64,000 nucleotides of DNA from Pelecanus crispus (Eukaryota > Chordata > Aves > Pelecaniformes > Pelecanidae). The stretch is from assembly GCF_030463565.1 (NCBI RefSeq), contig NC_134662.1:1674001-1738000 (forward strand), in the 5' to 3' direction. Below, one piece after another: positions 36,881 to 50,090 of the stretch. Both the position numbers and the translations under genes were made by a program. The notes beneath the pieces were generated by a model. That model searched no databases, was not told the origin of the DNA, and saw nothing but the letters and a program-made list of their open reading frames with translations. Every line of letters begins with the position of its first letter. Positions within the stretch are counted from its first letter, which is position 1.

Positions 36881-38405
36881 AAAATCTCCACAACAAGTCA
36901 GAAGTAACTACATTTTGAGAGGCTCCACCTGTCAATGAAACCCCCAGGAGCTCCGAGACAGACATAAACTGTACAAAGCTACTATGTCACATCAGAAAGA
37001 CATTCTTTCTACAGACTGCAAATGGTGATAGAAGGCAGGTGGAAGGACACCATCTTAGATGAGTTGAGTCAGAAAAGAATTTACTGTTTACTATTTACTG
37101 TTACTATTTACTGCTAGTCAGCTGAGTGCAGGGAGAACTTAGATCTCATCTTGATGGAAGCAGATTAAGCATGGTTGCTTTACAACTCTTTGTTTGCGGA
37201 CTTTGTAAATACTTCTAACTGCAGCTATCTGGAATATTATAAATAATACACATCCTTTTTTTTTTTTTTTTTTTCTTTTTCAATTAGGGGTTTTAGGCAG
37301 GGGTTGAATTAGAGGTTGAGTGTTAAATGGAGCACAAGGTGATTAGCTCAGAGTTGATGCCTACCCTATGAAGACACACTTTTAGACAGATGAATAGCCT
37401 TGACAACGGCTGACGCTACAGTAAATCTTAGTTATCCACCAGCAAATCATGTTGTGTTGCAGACCACACTAACTATTGACCATACTCCATAAAGCAACAG
37501 CAAAAGCTCAGGACCTTTATGAAACTCAGTCAATGAACCCTGCAGATTTTCTAGCTATACCTTTGCCATAACCCCAAAATTTTCTGTGCTAAAGCGTAAT
37601 GTGCAAAACACTCAAATGCCTCTGGCCAGAGAGGTCCTAGAGCCAGAGTAACTTCTTGTGCTGACCCTGGAAGACGGTATCGCAGAGTCTGCAAAAAGCA
37701 GTAACAAAAGCAGATCTGGTAGCAGAAAGAGAAGAGGAGGAGAAATTCTGGCAGCCCAGCACTGGAAGGGTCTGTAGCAGGCTTCAACCCAGAGGAAGCA
37801 GCTACAAATGTCTCTACGTGATACTCCCAAGGAAATTACACTCCTGAACAGCCGTGGTCAGTGAAATGCACATGTTCGTGTGGCTATGTGGTGCTGATTC
37901 TGAGGTCAGATGACTCAGCCCAATCTAATGCGTCTTATTCTATGATTCTATGATTCTATTCAGGCTTGTCTGTCAGGTGCGATACCCCAGATCCCCATTA
38001 CCCAAGATAAAGGAGACTTACCTGTATCTGGGTAGCCTAAACATGATTTCCACTGCACTTGACCCAGAAACAGCAAGTAATGTGCAACAGAACACAAAAC
38101 AGTGTGTCTGCCTTCTCAAATACAAGCATAACCTCATCTAGGGCCTACCCGTTTTAAGTGTAGGAAGTCACATTGCTTATAATTAGACCTTAAAGGCAGG
38201 GTTTGTGTTCCATATTCAACACACTTCTTCAGCCAGTACACAGGGCTGGAAAGAAAGAGCTGAAAAATGTACCTCAGCAGACTGTATGACCTGGAGTTTC
38301 TGTGGAACTCTTCAAACATACATTGGCACAGACAATAAAGCCAGCTTTTGGATGCAAACTGTCAGCATTATCCCTAAAAAACCCCAACAGTACTAAATAA
38401 CTTAC
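36881..38405. other. Sequence downstream of the CERS4 exon (putative intron)
   Basis: Contains a T run at 37,258-37,275 and a CR1-like 'attctatgattctatg' stub near 37,938. No ceramide synthase exon was recognised on the minus strand. Confidence 0.4.
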
Positions 38406-38579
38406 CTTTCAAAGGCACATCGAATGACAACCAAGATTAAAGCAAAAGGGACACTGAGCAGGAGATCACGAGGCTGAGGGTAATGGACGTCTTCAGACTC
38501 TTGCATGTCCTCCCAGGTGATTCCTGGGGGCAGCCAGAACTCATGCTGCCACAGCCACTCATTCAGAGAGCGTGCCATC
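38406..38579 (-). CDS. CERS4: Ceramide synthase 4, first coding exon
   Basis: Ceramide synthases are ER membrane enzymes that N-acylate sphingoid bases with acyl-CoA. The minus-strand exon starts after acceptor ...CTTCCTTCCAG with ATG at 38,578-38,576. It encodes MARSLNEWLWQHEFWLPP, then GITWEDMQESEDVHYPQPRD, then the first membrane helix LLLSVPFALILVVIRCAFER. It ends at donor AAAG|GTAAG, splitting an Arg codon. The N-terminal NEW-W--FWLPP-TWEDL-like pattern and YPxPxDLL are family hallmarks. NEW plus the YPQPRDLL stretch favour CERS4 over CERS2/3/5/6. Only about 58 residues of a protein of roughly 390 are here; homeobox-like and TLC/Lag1p exons were not found. The CpG island at 53.5-54.5 kb is the likely promoter. 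Confidence 0.88.
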
Positions 38580-41500
38580 CTGGAAGGAAGAGAGACCAGA
38601 ATAAACGGAGGAGGACAGCCTCGCACACAGCAAACCTGTCAGCACAAGCCAGTGAAGCAGAGGAAGGATTACACCCTCGCTGAGGTTGCATCTGGTTGTG
38701 AAAGCAGAAGAGGTGTGGAACGCATCAGTGCCCAAGGAACTGATAACCTGCTCGCAGATTTTTATCAGGTGCTCAGTGACTGTTGACTCCTGGCACAGAA
38801 TCAAAAAAGGGCTAAAATGGAGCTAAGTGCCTCAGAATTCAACAGAACATTACTGTCATTCTCAGCAAGATGCATCGGAAAGTTTTAAGTCTAATACTGC
38901 AGCTTCTCAGGTTCATAGGTTCCTTTCTACAGGACTGACAGCTTGGTATCTCAAGGACGCGGCAAGTCTGCTCCAGGGCTGGCTGCCAGCTGTTCTTTTA
39001 TAGGTACATATCCTTATTTTTTAGTCTTTGATCTTTTGTATTTATTTGTTTCTATTTACACATTGCAATTCCACTGTGTGCATGTGTGCATATGTATGTG
39101 TTATAATTAATACTATTCTGAGACCTCTCCTTTTAAAAAAAAAAGAGATCTATCCTCTGCTTTAAATGATTAAGGAAAGTACTTCCAGGTAAGAATTTTT
39201 GTGCTAACTGGTAAGCTGGATTCTTAATGTAATTTTAAAGATCATGCCTGAAGGTGGGATTTACATACATGATCAGAGAATTTAGCAGCAGAAAAGACAG
39301 TGGAATGGGTGTAACAAAGCATTCAACACAAAGTACTGTTGCTAGATAATTCTACCTCATAGACAAATACGGGCTGCACTGCCCTCCAATACAGGCTGCT
39401 CGTTCTAGCTGGTAACAACAAATACCCCAAACAAGCTCTGAACAGAAGTCAAGCAGACTCTGAGCAGGCACAGAATAAAGAAAGGGGACGTGTGGGAATG
39501 AGATGCCCATTGAGATCATCTGCACAGCACAGGGGAAATGCCACCTTACGAAACAAAGGGAAAAAGCATGCAATATAAGTGTCTGACCTGACTATCATAA
39601 AGCATCTCACCCCATGGAGGCCCAAACCCTGGCCCATTTTCTGCAAGAAGAACTGCCTAACAAATCGAAAATGAATCACACATTTGATTTTGAAGGTATC
39701 TTTAATTCAGAATTATTTTATTTGTTAGTTTAACTGAAGATCTACCTTATTCCAGAATTTTGTATTCTGAGGGATATCGTCCGAATCGTAACCTCTCTTC
39801 TTGATTTGGACTTTATTATACATCTCAATGTGTCTTTTGATCTGACTACAACAGGGAAGAACAGGACCCTATTTCTTCAAATTTGACTCTCATTTCTCCT
39901 GGAGCATGCACAGCCAATTCAGTATGATGACAAAGCGGATTACATATATAGGTGTAATTGATACCAAGGGGATGCAAACTTTCTGACCATTTAAGATATG
40001 CAAAGCAGGAAAACGCTTTCCCCTTTTCCCCCAAGAAAAAGGAAAAACATCTTACTAAAAATGCATTCTTCCCCTCCTCCCTGCATTCCCTGATTTCAGC
40101 TTTTGATACCAAAACCCACAACATAAAAATACCTCCTAAAAATCAGGAGCCTGATATACTGCAGAACTGCAACCAAAGGAGTGGCAGGAGGGCTAATATC
40201 CAACTTCACTGGTACCAAAAAGAACATCCAGGTCTTTTACCAGCTTTCAGTTTGATGATAATCCCAGTATTTTCTTTCTGGTGCAACTTCTGGGACTCTG
40301 GAAACTATGGTTTTGCTCCCACTTGCAGGCTGTTCTCCATTCCTTCTGCCAGCTTCCAATGCAATGTCTGGACAAAAATCATTGGCACAGAAAACGAACA
40401 TAAACAGGGTTTATAGACTCTTCAAATTCTGTTTTAAGAGCCTGACAATCAAGATGCAACAGTTTTTAAGTTGCCTGCCAAGTCTCGAGTCTCTACAATT
40501 CTCTGGGGCCTAGAGTGTAACCTAACTTCCCCCATCGAGGTCCTTCCAAGGTGGGAACATCTGCTGCCCACTGTCTGTCCCCTTTTCCTCTGGCAGGGCT
40601 GTAGGATCCTTTAGCACTAGTTCCCTTTCCATCTTGCCTTTGGTGATTCAGCAAAGGCACCTGAAGCCAGGTCCATGGGACAGTGGTTACAGGGCTCGTT
40701 GTGCATTAAAAAGAGAGAAGTTAGCTGAAGGAAGCACACATACGTACTGGATACCTGCTTAGAAAAGTCAGATAACCTAAGCCAGGTGTCTGAAATGCAA
40801 AGAGCTTTACAAGGCATGAAAGACACCAACCTCAAAAGTGTTGGTAAACTTCCTTAGCTGCTAAAAATCTCAGCTCTAGTCAGGAAAAGCATGAGGACAT
40901 CAGAAATACCTAGGAGAACTACAGATAGAAATTACACTTCCTCCCTGCCTCAGCTCTTCAGAAAACACTTCTTCAGTACCACAGGGTTATCCCATGGTTC
41001 AGAGACAGCAGGCATACTAGGGAAAGCTGCCATAGTAGCTAGCTTTGCAATTACACAACCAACAATTCTCCCTCCAGGACTCTCTTTATCTGGCAGCAAC
41101 ACAAAAAGATGCAACACATGCTTGGTAGAGGACAGCAGCTGAACTCTGCTGAGGGCTCTCTGTGTATATAAAATAAGTCTTCCAATTTGCTTAGGAGGAA
41201 TATTCTTAGATTCAAAGCGCTAAGGAAGTAAACAGCCATTATCTAATCTACTCTCATGTGCAAACTATATATAGTCAGGATCCCTTCCTGGCAGATTTCT
41301 TTATCTTTGCAGCTATCTTTACATGTCAGAAACATATAGAAAAGGGTACAGGATGAAGCAACATATTTATCTTTTGCACTTTACACAGGCCAAGTTCCCA
41401 AGTCGAAGCAGCTGGAAAGCTGAAGACAATGGTGTGTCTAAAATGCCCTTTCAGCACCCACAGAAAAGCATAAGCGGGCCCATTTCTTCTTCAAAAGTTC

Positions 41501-44500
41501 CTTATGCCTCACAGCGCATCCTGCGTTATTAGTTGTAGCTTTGTAATAATATACAGGATGAAGCCCTTCAGCTCTGAATACAAGTGTAACAGAGAGATAG
41601 CCTCTCACACACAGAGTTCAGCAAGAACAAAGGAGAAAAACACTGCAAAGCTCTCTCCCATACCTGGCACTAAACAGATCAGCGTGAGGATTTCACAAAC
41701 AGTGAGCAAAATAGTAAACGCTGAAAGAACAGCATTAAGTTTGTCATCAAATATACATGTAAAGATGAAATCAAGAATACAGAAGCATCACAGCTACGCC
41801 ATGGGGATAGGGAGAACACAGCTTCAGTGTTTACTGAGCCTATACTGCAACAAGATCAGGCACTCAATATGTAACCCAGCAAAACTCCTCTAAGCTGACA
41901 CAGCAAGGTCTTGAAGCAACCGGCCGCTGTGCAGCCCAGCAGCCCTGCCCACTGTATTTACTTTGTTAAATCTTGCCTTTCCTGATGAGTTTGTTTTTTT
42001 TTTTTTTAAACTTGGCCGTTTTATCTGAATCCGTGTAGTTACAAAGGTCTCTGCTGTCAGGCTGCACTGAGCTGCTCCAAGGCAGGCCAGCAGGAATGCA
42101 CCTGCAGCAGAGAGCAGCACTGCAGGGCTCCCTGAACCCTGAGCCATAGATCAGGAACACTACTATACTTAGGGACCTATTTATATACAGTTTCATTTTC
42201 AAAGCAGAACTGTTTGAGAATCAGCACAGCATCTAGCTAGAAAGGTTACTCCTTGTCTCACAGGCAAAATGGCTAAGCAGGTTTACCCAGAAAAGGTAAC
42301 TGTTGCTTCCACCTTCAAACAGCTACTCTGCTGCTTCCCTTACAGAATCTATTTCCAAGCTAAACACTAATATATAGGCACATGAATACTCGTGTACATT
42401 TACATATGTGAATATAGGAGATAAGGGTGGAGGAGAAACAGAGACAGAGAAAAGACTTGCAAGTCTTTGTAAAGAACTGGGAAATTACCCTCTCACTCTG
42501 AAGACAACCAGGTGTGGGCATCTGCCCTGCAGTTTACAGCTACAGCGTTACGCTAGACATCATCGGATTCGCCACTGTTCACTGCTTATACTGTTAAGAT
42601 AAAATAAAGATCCATCATAAAAAAAAGGTTACACTGGAGTTTTCAAGTTGCTTTTAAAACAAGAAGATCCGTAATTTTTTTTAAAAAGCTTACACTGGAG
42701 TTTTTAATTTGCTTTTTGACTAACCAATATTCCTTCCCCCAAACCTCCTCCCCCTGCCTTAACCTTAGCACAGCAGATGCTGGTAACATCGGTGTGATGG
42801 TAAATTTGGTCATTGCTGTAGGAATTCTGACCCCAGTAGCACAGAACTTCCAACTTCTTTCCAAATTCCAGCATCCAACTCGCTAAGTTGTTTCCTCCTC
42901 CTCCTCTCTACCTCAGGAAGCTGCTAATTTTAGGAATATCCGAGACTTCACTGGGCCACTTCCAGCTTTTTGCTATGACAGGCACAATAATCCCTTCAGT
43001 AAGGGTACCAAGCTGTATTAGAGGCATCCCAACATTTTTGCATCAATTGCTCATACTAGAAAGCTGTTCCTAAATCCATTGATGGGTACAAAATAACCAC
43101 AATAAAGAATTTTAATGCCATTTGGTTTTGTATTAACACTGGGTTTTACCACAAACAAGTTGTTCTTACTGTTTATAGAACAATACTTTTCTCTCATAGT
43201 TCATTGTCGAGGCGAAACAAGTCCACTGCTTCTGATCCTCCCAATATTGTATACAGCTAATACAACTAGCTATAGCCAGAGAAATGGAAAACCTCTCTTT
43301 GCACATTCCTCTGTTTCTGACTAGATTCTGTTTCTGAACAGGATTTCTGAGAGGCATGTCTAGCATTAACATCCACATTTTTTAATACAAATTTCTGCTC
43401 TTAGTCCCCAAATACACAACTCTGCACACTGTGCTATTCAAGGTCACCTCACTCCTCTTACTCTGGCTACGAAGGCCACCCAGTTCTTGATTATACCGGA
43501 GATGGTCCATTGTCTGCAGGTGCATTACACAGGTTTGTGGGTGGACAATGCCACAGCGATACGCATCCCTGAAGTGGCTCTGGGCCAAGCCATTTACGTC
43601 TGCCAAGTCTTGCTTAAGTGCAGCATCATGCTAACGACATCGCTGCCAGAACCTGCACAGGTATTCCTGCAGAAGACTTCCTGGCATAGCCAGTTTTCCC
43701 AGGACTGACTTAACCACCAGCAGCACAGTACTGCCCCAGGGGAAATTATTCGTTAATGTGGAAGCACATCACCATACGGATGCACTTACATTGCTTTTCG
43801 ATTCAAGTTGCTTTATTTTTGACATGGGGCTATGGCCGAAATAATTAAAACCAAAAAAAGCCTCTTCAATCTTGATATGCTGGAGAGCAAAATGGAGAGG
43901 CTTGTCCTATCTTTCTGAGAAGCAGCTGGGGTCAAGAAACAGAGTCCTTTGCATATTTATAAAGGTTCCTGGTGTTTCAAATTGGAAGAGCCATTGCATT
44001 CCAGTCCTCGGGTCCAGGCTTCCTGAATTTGGGTTACTACTGCGTATTATACCTTTGAACCTTTAACTAATTTTGCTCAGAAATTAATTATTCAAGAATT
44101 CCATGGGTAAATTCTCTCCTGATAGCTCTTCTAGGCAGCGTCTTACCTATTTGATACTTCCCATAATCCTGCTGTCTTCCACTTCAACTAAAACTACCTG
44201 CTACAGCTACACAAGAGTCACTAGTTCAGACATGTTTACTGTACCTCTTTTATGCAGAAATAAACAATTTTAACAAAGAAAGCTCAGATTAATGTGACAT
44301 AGGCTATCTTTTGAACATCCATGTTACATTTAATGTCTTCATCTCAGTCTCCAGGGTTTTTGTGTCATCCCCCTCCCTTTTTTTGGTAAAAACTTCACAC
44401 TAAACATCACGGTACTGGGATTATAGTTGCTGGGATAATTTTTTCTTCATGTTTTTGTAAAATCTTTCATACATTTTTCTAACATATATCAAGTACTGTC

Positions 44501-46284
44501 ACTAAAGATTTGGTAAAGTTTATAGATAAAAAAATCTTTGCTCCAAAATTCCTAATTACATGTACCATTATTTTCAGCATGCTGAGATGGACATTAGCTG
44601 GTTCCAGTCTCCTGCCTGATGGGAATACATTAACCTTTTCCAATTTCACTTCAGCTTTGGTATGTTCGTTTCCATTTCCTCATCCCTGTTAGCTATCCTG
44701 GGGTCACACCTGCTTTTTATATCACCATATCCATAACAACATTTCCCTTGCCTGAGATCCTTCTCTTTCCCTATCCCTCTGTTGGTTCTTCACCACTAAT
44801 TTAAAGCTTTTCTTATCCATCAAGTGAATTTAACCACGGATGGGCAGTGTCCAAGGAACTCAGCTGAAATTTAGCAATTAAGAAAAATGCCTAAAAATGT
44901 CCTCCCATAATAAAATAAAAAAATTTAAATCTTTCCTTACCGTTCCAGTCCATGAACCACCTATTGACCTTCAGTCTCTTGGCATGCCTTCTCCTCACAC
45001 TCTTTGTCAAAGTAACTTTCCTACAAACCCCACCACCCTCTACACCTCCATTTCTTTTAACTTCTTTTGGAGATTATCATAAGCCTGCTTGCTCTGGCCA
45101 TAACTGACGCAGAATCTCCACTCACATGGACAGATTCTGGTATGAATCTTGGGGTACCAATCTCTTTTTACCCGCAGCTAACGCTGCTTTATTTCTCCTC
45201 TATTCCCCAGCTTTCTCATCTCTTTCTCTTGTGATTCTGAATGCCCTTGTCTCTTCCCTAAAACCACAACTTCTGGCAGAATCTCCCCTTTGTTTTTGCA
45301 TGAAATAAGACTGTTTTTCAACTCTGACCAGTAGTGAAAGAAACAAAACCACAGTCTCTTTCCCTTTGTAATCATCAACATTATGTTTCCCAGGCTCACT
45401 CTCCTCATGCAGACTTTGTTCTCCACATCCTCTTCTTTGGAAACTGGCTGAAAATTTGACATTATTTGTGCAGCTTTGTTTCTCCACCAATGACCAGTTA
45501 TCCTCAACTTCCTGGCTTTCAGACGTTCTCCTCACTTAGATCTACCAGCTGACATTTCCTATCACATTATTTCATGTCTGCTGCCCACCCAAGAATAAAT
45601 TCATTTTGCAGTTCCTCGTCTTTTTCAAGGAACTTTTCACTATTTGTTCCACTATGAGTCCAACAGAAGCTTGATTCTTCACTCATGACTTTAAAAGCAG
45701 AAAGGTGAAATTCGCCTCCATAACCCCCCGACCAAGAAAACATCTCTTTTCAGCCCACTGAGCGCTGGGTTGCTCTGCCTTGGTTCCTAGACTTTCCAGC
45801 TTTTCACCAACATTAATCCTATCTCATACTTCGGTGCAGGCTGGTCATGTGCTGCTCTGTTGAAAGGCAACAATTTTCATATCTACCCTCTTTTGGGAGG
45901 GAGACCTCTGTCCCCAAAAAAGCATTAAATGCCCAGACAAACGCTAGAAGCTGCAAATGGAAGTCCAGCAAGCAAACTTGCTTACCTAGATCTCCAGTGA
46001 GCAATACTCTCTTCTTCCTTACCCAGCACAAATTAGTTCCTAACTTCCATACCTTGCACTCCGTCCGCCAGCTCCTTCATTGCTAGGCTGCACTAAGTGT
46101 TTGGCTCCCAAGCAGACTCCCAGGTATGACCGACCGCACAAGTTTTAGGCTGATGTCACTCATCCACGTCAGAATGCAAGTCAGACAGCTCTTCTCACTC
46201 GGTCATCCCTCATTGAGGGGGATGCGCACAATGCCTTCGTTGTGCTCAGTAAAAAACAAGTACTGGTTTAACCAGTTAAAAAAA
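38580..46284. other. Putative CERS4 intron 1, 3' portion
   Basis: About 7.7 kb of AT-rich sequence with no convincing exon, CR1 body or RNA gene. A T run occurs near 41,995. Short open frames, including one with signal-peptide-like composition near 42,100 on the minus strand, have no supporting evidence. Confidence 0.45.
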
Positions 46285-46725
46285 AGGCCGAAAAGGCACT
46301 GAGTACATCCAGCTTCACTATGTCTTCGGTCAGGAGGTACTCAGAGCAGCAGGCCCAAATTTTTCTTAGCCTTCATCTTGCTGCCAATGTACTTACAGAA
46401 GCCTTTCTGGTTGCCCTTCACATCTCTCACTCCAGCTGAGCTTTGGCTTTCCTACCGTCATTCTTGTACACTCAGGCAACACTTCTATATTCCTCCTGGC
46501 CATCCATCCCCAATTCCACTTCTTGATACTTCCTTTCCGTGTTTGAGCTTAAACAACAGTTCCATGTTCATCCCTGCTGGCCTCCTACCATTTTTGTTTG
46601 CCTTCTTGCATGTTGGGATGGACTACACTTGTGCTTGGAGGAGGCCGTCTGGGCACTTTTGCTTGCCAGGAGAGTCTCCCGTAAGATCCTGCCAAGCAGA
46701 TCCCCAAACAAGCCAAAACCTGAAA
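46285..46725 (-). mobile_element. CR1 internal fragment (endonuclease/RT junction)
   Basis: Minus-strand similarity to the region at 35,640-36,000 and 61,200-61,500 ('aatgtacttacagaagcctt', 'tccagctgagctttggcttt', 'ccatgttcatccctgctggc'). Both ends are missing and the frames are broken. An old copy. Confidence 0.7.
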
Positions 46726-47249
46726 TTTAAAAAAACAAACCCAAGAACTTACATGCACATTTTGAAATACCACAGCTGTTTCTGCCATATTCCTCCTCCA
46801 GGAACCTGGAGATGCTCCCCTTTGTACCCTGCTGGGCAAGAAGGCAGCGCCCCAGCTCTGGGCAGAGTTTCCTATAGACCTCTTTATCAGATGTACTCCA
46901 GGTCTAGAGACTCTGTTAGCTGGAGGTTTTACAACACAACCTGCAGTGTGTTGCACTGCAATGAAAACACTGGTATAAATCCTAAACCTGTGACATATTC
47001 CATTGAAGTGTTCAAGTACACTATTAATAGTAACTAGAATGAGGATAATTAATTTCACTAGTAGGAAACAATTACAAGATTTTGGCTTTCTAAAAAGCAA
47101 TCTATTTTTAAGTAAGTTCTTGTATCAGATAGAGACTCTTGGCTTCCCCTTTCCCTTTAGGTGAAAGCACAGGTTTTCTCCTACAGGGAAGTAACAGATA
47201 TTAGAAATACAAGCAGGAGATAAAACACATAAACCATCCTGACCCTGAA
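46726..47249. other. Spacer between CR1 copies, nothing recognised
   Basis: AT-rich spacer in the putative CERS4 intron. No exon or repeat was recognised. Confidence 0.4.
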
Positions 47250-49082
47250 AATCTTGTGAGGAGTATAGGGATGCTGCCCAGTTGTGTAGGGATGGGGTCA
47301 GGAAGGCCAAGGCATGGCTGGAGCTCAACTTGGCAAGGGATGCAAAGGATAAGAAGGGCTTCTACAAGTATGTCAGCCAGAAAAGGAAGGTCAAAGCAAG
47401 CATACCCCCTGATGAGCAAGACTGGCAAACTGGTAACAACAGAGAAGGAGAAGGCTGAGGTACTCAACAACTTCTTTGCCTCAGCCTTCACTGGCAACCT
47501 CTCTTCCCACACCTCTTGAGTGGATGGACCCCAAGACGGGGACTGGGGGAGCAAAGCCCCTCCTGCTGTAAGAGATCAGGTTCATGACCACCTGAGGAAC
47601 CTGAACACACATAAGTCTATGGGACCTGGCGAGATGTAGGCCAGAGTCCTGAGGGAATTGGCTGATGTAGTTGCCAAGCCACTCTCCACAAGATTTGAAA
47701 AGTCATGGCAGTCAGGTGAAGTCCACAGTGACTGGAAAAAGGGAAACATTGCACCCATTTTTAAAAAGGGTAGAAAGGAGGACCCTGGGAACTACTGACC
47801 TGTCAGCCTCACCTCTGTGCCTGGGAAGATCATGGAGCAGATCCTCCTAGAAGCTGTGCTAAGGCACATGGAGGACATGGAGGCGATTTGAGACAGCCAG
47901 CACAGCTTCACCAAGGGCGAGTCCTGCCTGACCGACCTGGCCTTCTATGATGAAGTGACTACATCAGTGGACAAGGGAAGAGCTATGGATGTCATCTGTC
48001 TGGACTTCTGAAAGGCCTTTAACATAGTCCCCCACAACATCCTTCTCTCTAAATTGGAAAGAGATCGATTTGATGGGTGGACCGTTTGGTGGATGAGGAA
48101 TTGGTTGGATGGTCGCATCCAGAGGGTAGTGGTTAATGGCTCAATGTCCAGACGGAGATCGGTGACAAGTGGTGTTCCTCAGGGGTCCATATTGGGACTG
48201 GTGCTGTTTAATAGCCTCATCAATGATATAGTGGGATCCAGTGCACCCTCAGCAAGTTTGCAGACGACACCAAGCTGAGTGGTGCGGTTGACATGCCTGA
48301 GGGATGGGATGTCACCCAGAGGGACCATGGACAAGCTGGAGAGGTGGGCCTGTGTGAACCTCATGAAGTTCAACAAGGCCAAGTGCAGGGTCCTGCACCT
48401 GGGTCAGGTCAACCCCTGGTATCAGCACAGGGATTGAGATTGAGGGGATTGAGGGATTTGGGATTGAAGGGATTGAGAGCAGCCCTGCAGAGAAGGACTT
48501 GGGGGTGCTGGGGGATGAAAAGCTGGACATGAGCAGCCAACAATGTGCACTTGCAGCCCAGAAAGCCAACCATATCCTGGGCTGCATCGAAAGCAGCGTG
48601 GCCAGCTGGTCGAGGGAGGTGGTTCTGCCCCTCTGCTCCACTCTGGTGAGACCTCACCTGGAGAAAGGCTGAGACAGTTGGGGTTATTCAGCCTGGAGAA
48701 GAGAAGGCTCCGGGGAGACCTTACTACAGCCTTTCAGTACTTCAAGGGCGCTTATAAGAAAGATGGGGACAAACTTTTTAGCGGGGCCTGTTGCGATAGG
48801 ACAAGGGGTAATGGCTTTAAACTAAAAGAGGGTAGATGTAGACTAGATACAAGGAATAATTTTTTTTTTTTTTTTTTTTAATACAATGAGGGTGGTGAAG
48901 CACTGGCAAAGGTTGCCCAAAGGGGTGGTGGATGCCCCATCCCTGCAAACATTCAAGGTGAGGTTGGACGGGGCTCTGAGCAACCTGATCTAGTTGAAGA
49001 TGTCCCTGCTCACTGCAGGGGGGTTGGACTAGAGGACCTTTAAAGGTTCTTTCCAACACAAACTATTCTATGATTCTGTGAT
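47250..49082 (+). mobile_element. CR1 retrotransposon, 1.8 kb, RT to 3' end
   Basis: Plus-strand, 5'-truncated. RT segments are in order: RKAKAWLELNLARDAKDKKG, then HKSMGPGEM, then [14 protein letters not shown], then [13 protein letters not shown], then [16 protein letters not shown]. The catalytic FADD is near 48,255, followed by the C-terminal tail, and the element ends in the ATTCTATGATTCTGTG tail at 49,062-49,082. Several stops and frameshifts break the frame. A poly-T run at 48,859-48,879 is a later expansion. Confidence 0.93.
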
Positions 49083-50019
49083 CTTATTACAGTTGCATTC
49101 TTAACAACAGGCTCTAAATTCACAGCTAAAGTAGAGTCAGTTCAAAACTGCGCTCCCCTCTTTATATTGCATTTTAGTGTGTACCTGTTATGTGACAGCC
49201 ATGTCTGGATGCATCCAAAGATTCCAAATTTAAAAAAATGTGATTTTCCAGATTGTGCTGTGAGATACGGACTCAATTTTCAGCATTTCAGAGAACAAGT
49301 ACATGTTAGTCATAGCCCACAGTACAGGAAATCAAGACAATTTGTTTTGACTTGTGGATGTCAGTCCTTTGAGATTCTATAATCTCATTTCTTGTAAGTT
49401 TGCTTTTACCTCAACAAAGCCAAAGACTGGAGCACAGGCAACCACAGCAAGGGAAGAAACAGAAGTGTTTCCTTAAAGATTGTATCAATGGGTGGAGAGA
49501 TCCACTACAATCCTTAAAATGAAACTGCTGCTCTTCCAGCATGAAAAGATTCCCCTGCTGAGACAGGTTCTTTATAACTTAGAGCCAGTGTAAACCACCA
49601 CTGTCATCAAAGACTAGACCCTGGCCTCCACCCATTCCTGACCAGCATTCCCACTTCACTGCCATTACCTCCCCGTACTCAATACAAGAATTTGTGAGGC
49701 TTCACAGAGAACCAGGCTGAGAAAAAGATTTGGGTTAAAACTGAAACTTTTTTTTTCTTTTCACTTGGGGTTGATTTTACATCACACCGGTTCCTCAGTG
49801 CAATTCACTACCTGGCTTCAAAATCCTTTGTGCAGGCTCAATGCAAGGTACAAGAGAAGCGCACAAGTAGCTTGGGGCAGGCAAAGGGGTTACTTCTCTC
49901 TACAGAAATGCAGCTCAAGCTGATCAAACTATACTGCTGCAGAAAACACCTCCATTGAGGTCCAGCTGCTACACCATACCTGGAAATATCTGGATTCATG
50001 TCATCAAGTTCTTAGATGA
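49083..50019. other. Putative intron, nothing recognised
   Basis: No coding, RNA or repeat signal was recognised apart from short T runs. Confidence 0.4.
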
Positions 50020-50090
50020 ATCATAGAATGCTTTGGGTTGGAAGGGACCTTTAGAGGTCATCTAGTCTTACTCTTACTGGCCTCTGCAAA
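50020..50090 (-). mobile_element. CR1 3' tail fragment
   Basis: About 70 bp of reverse CR1 tail (tcatagaatgctttgggttg, then gaagggacctttagaggtca). Strongly truncated. Confidence 0.8.

Noticed and set aside
38010..38070. Possible minus-strand exon ending CAG|GTAAGT near 38,020
   Set aside because: The upstream acceptor is poor and the short translation does not resemble the expected next ceramide synthase exon.
41890..42202. Minus-strand frame with signal-peptide-like start (LLSAAGAFLLACLGAAQC)
   Set aside because: It continues into a translated T/A run and has no splice context or homologue. Hydrophobic starts arise by chance in intronic DNA.
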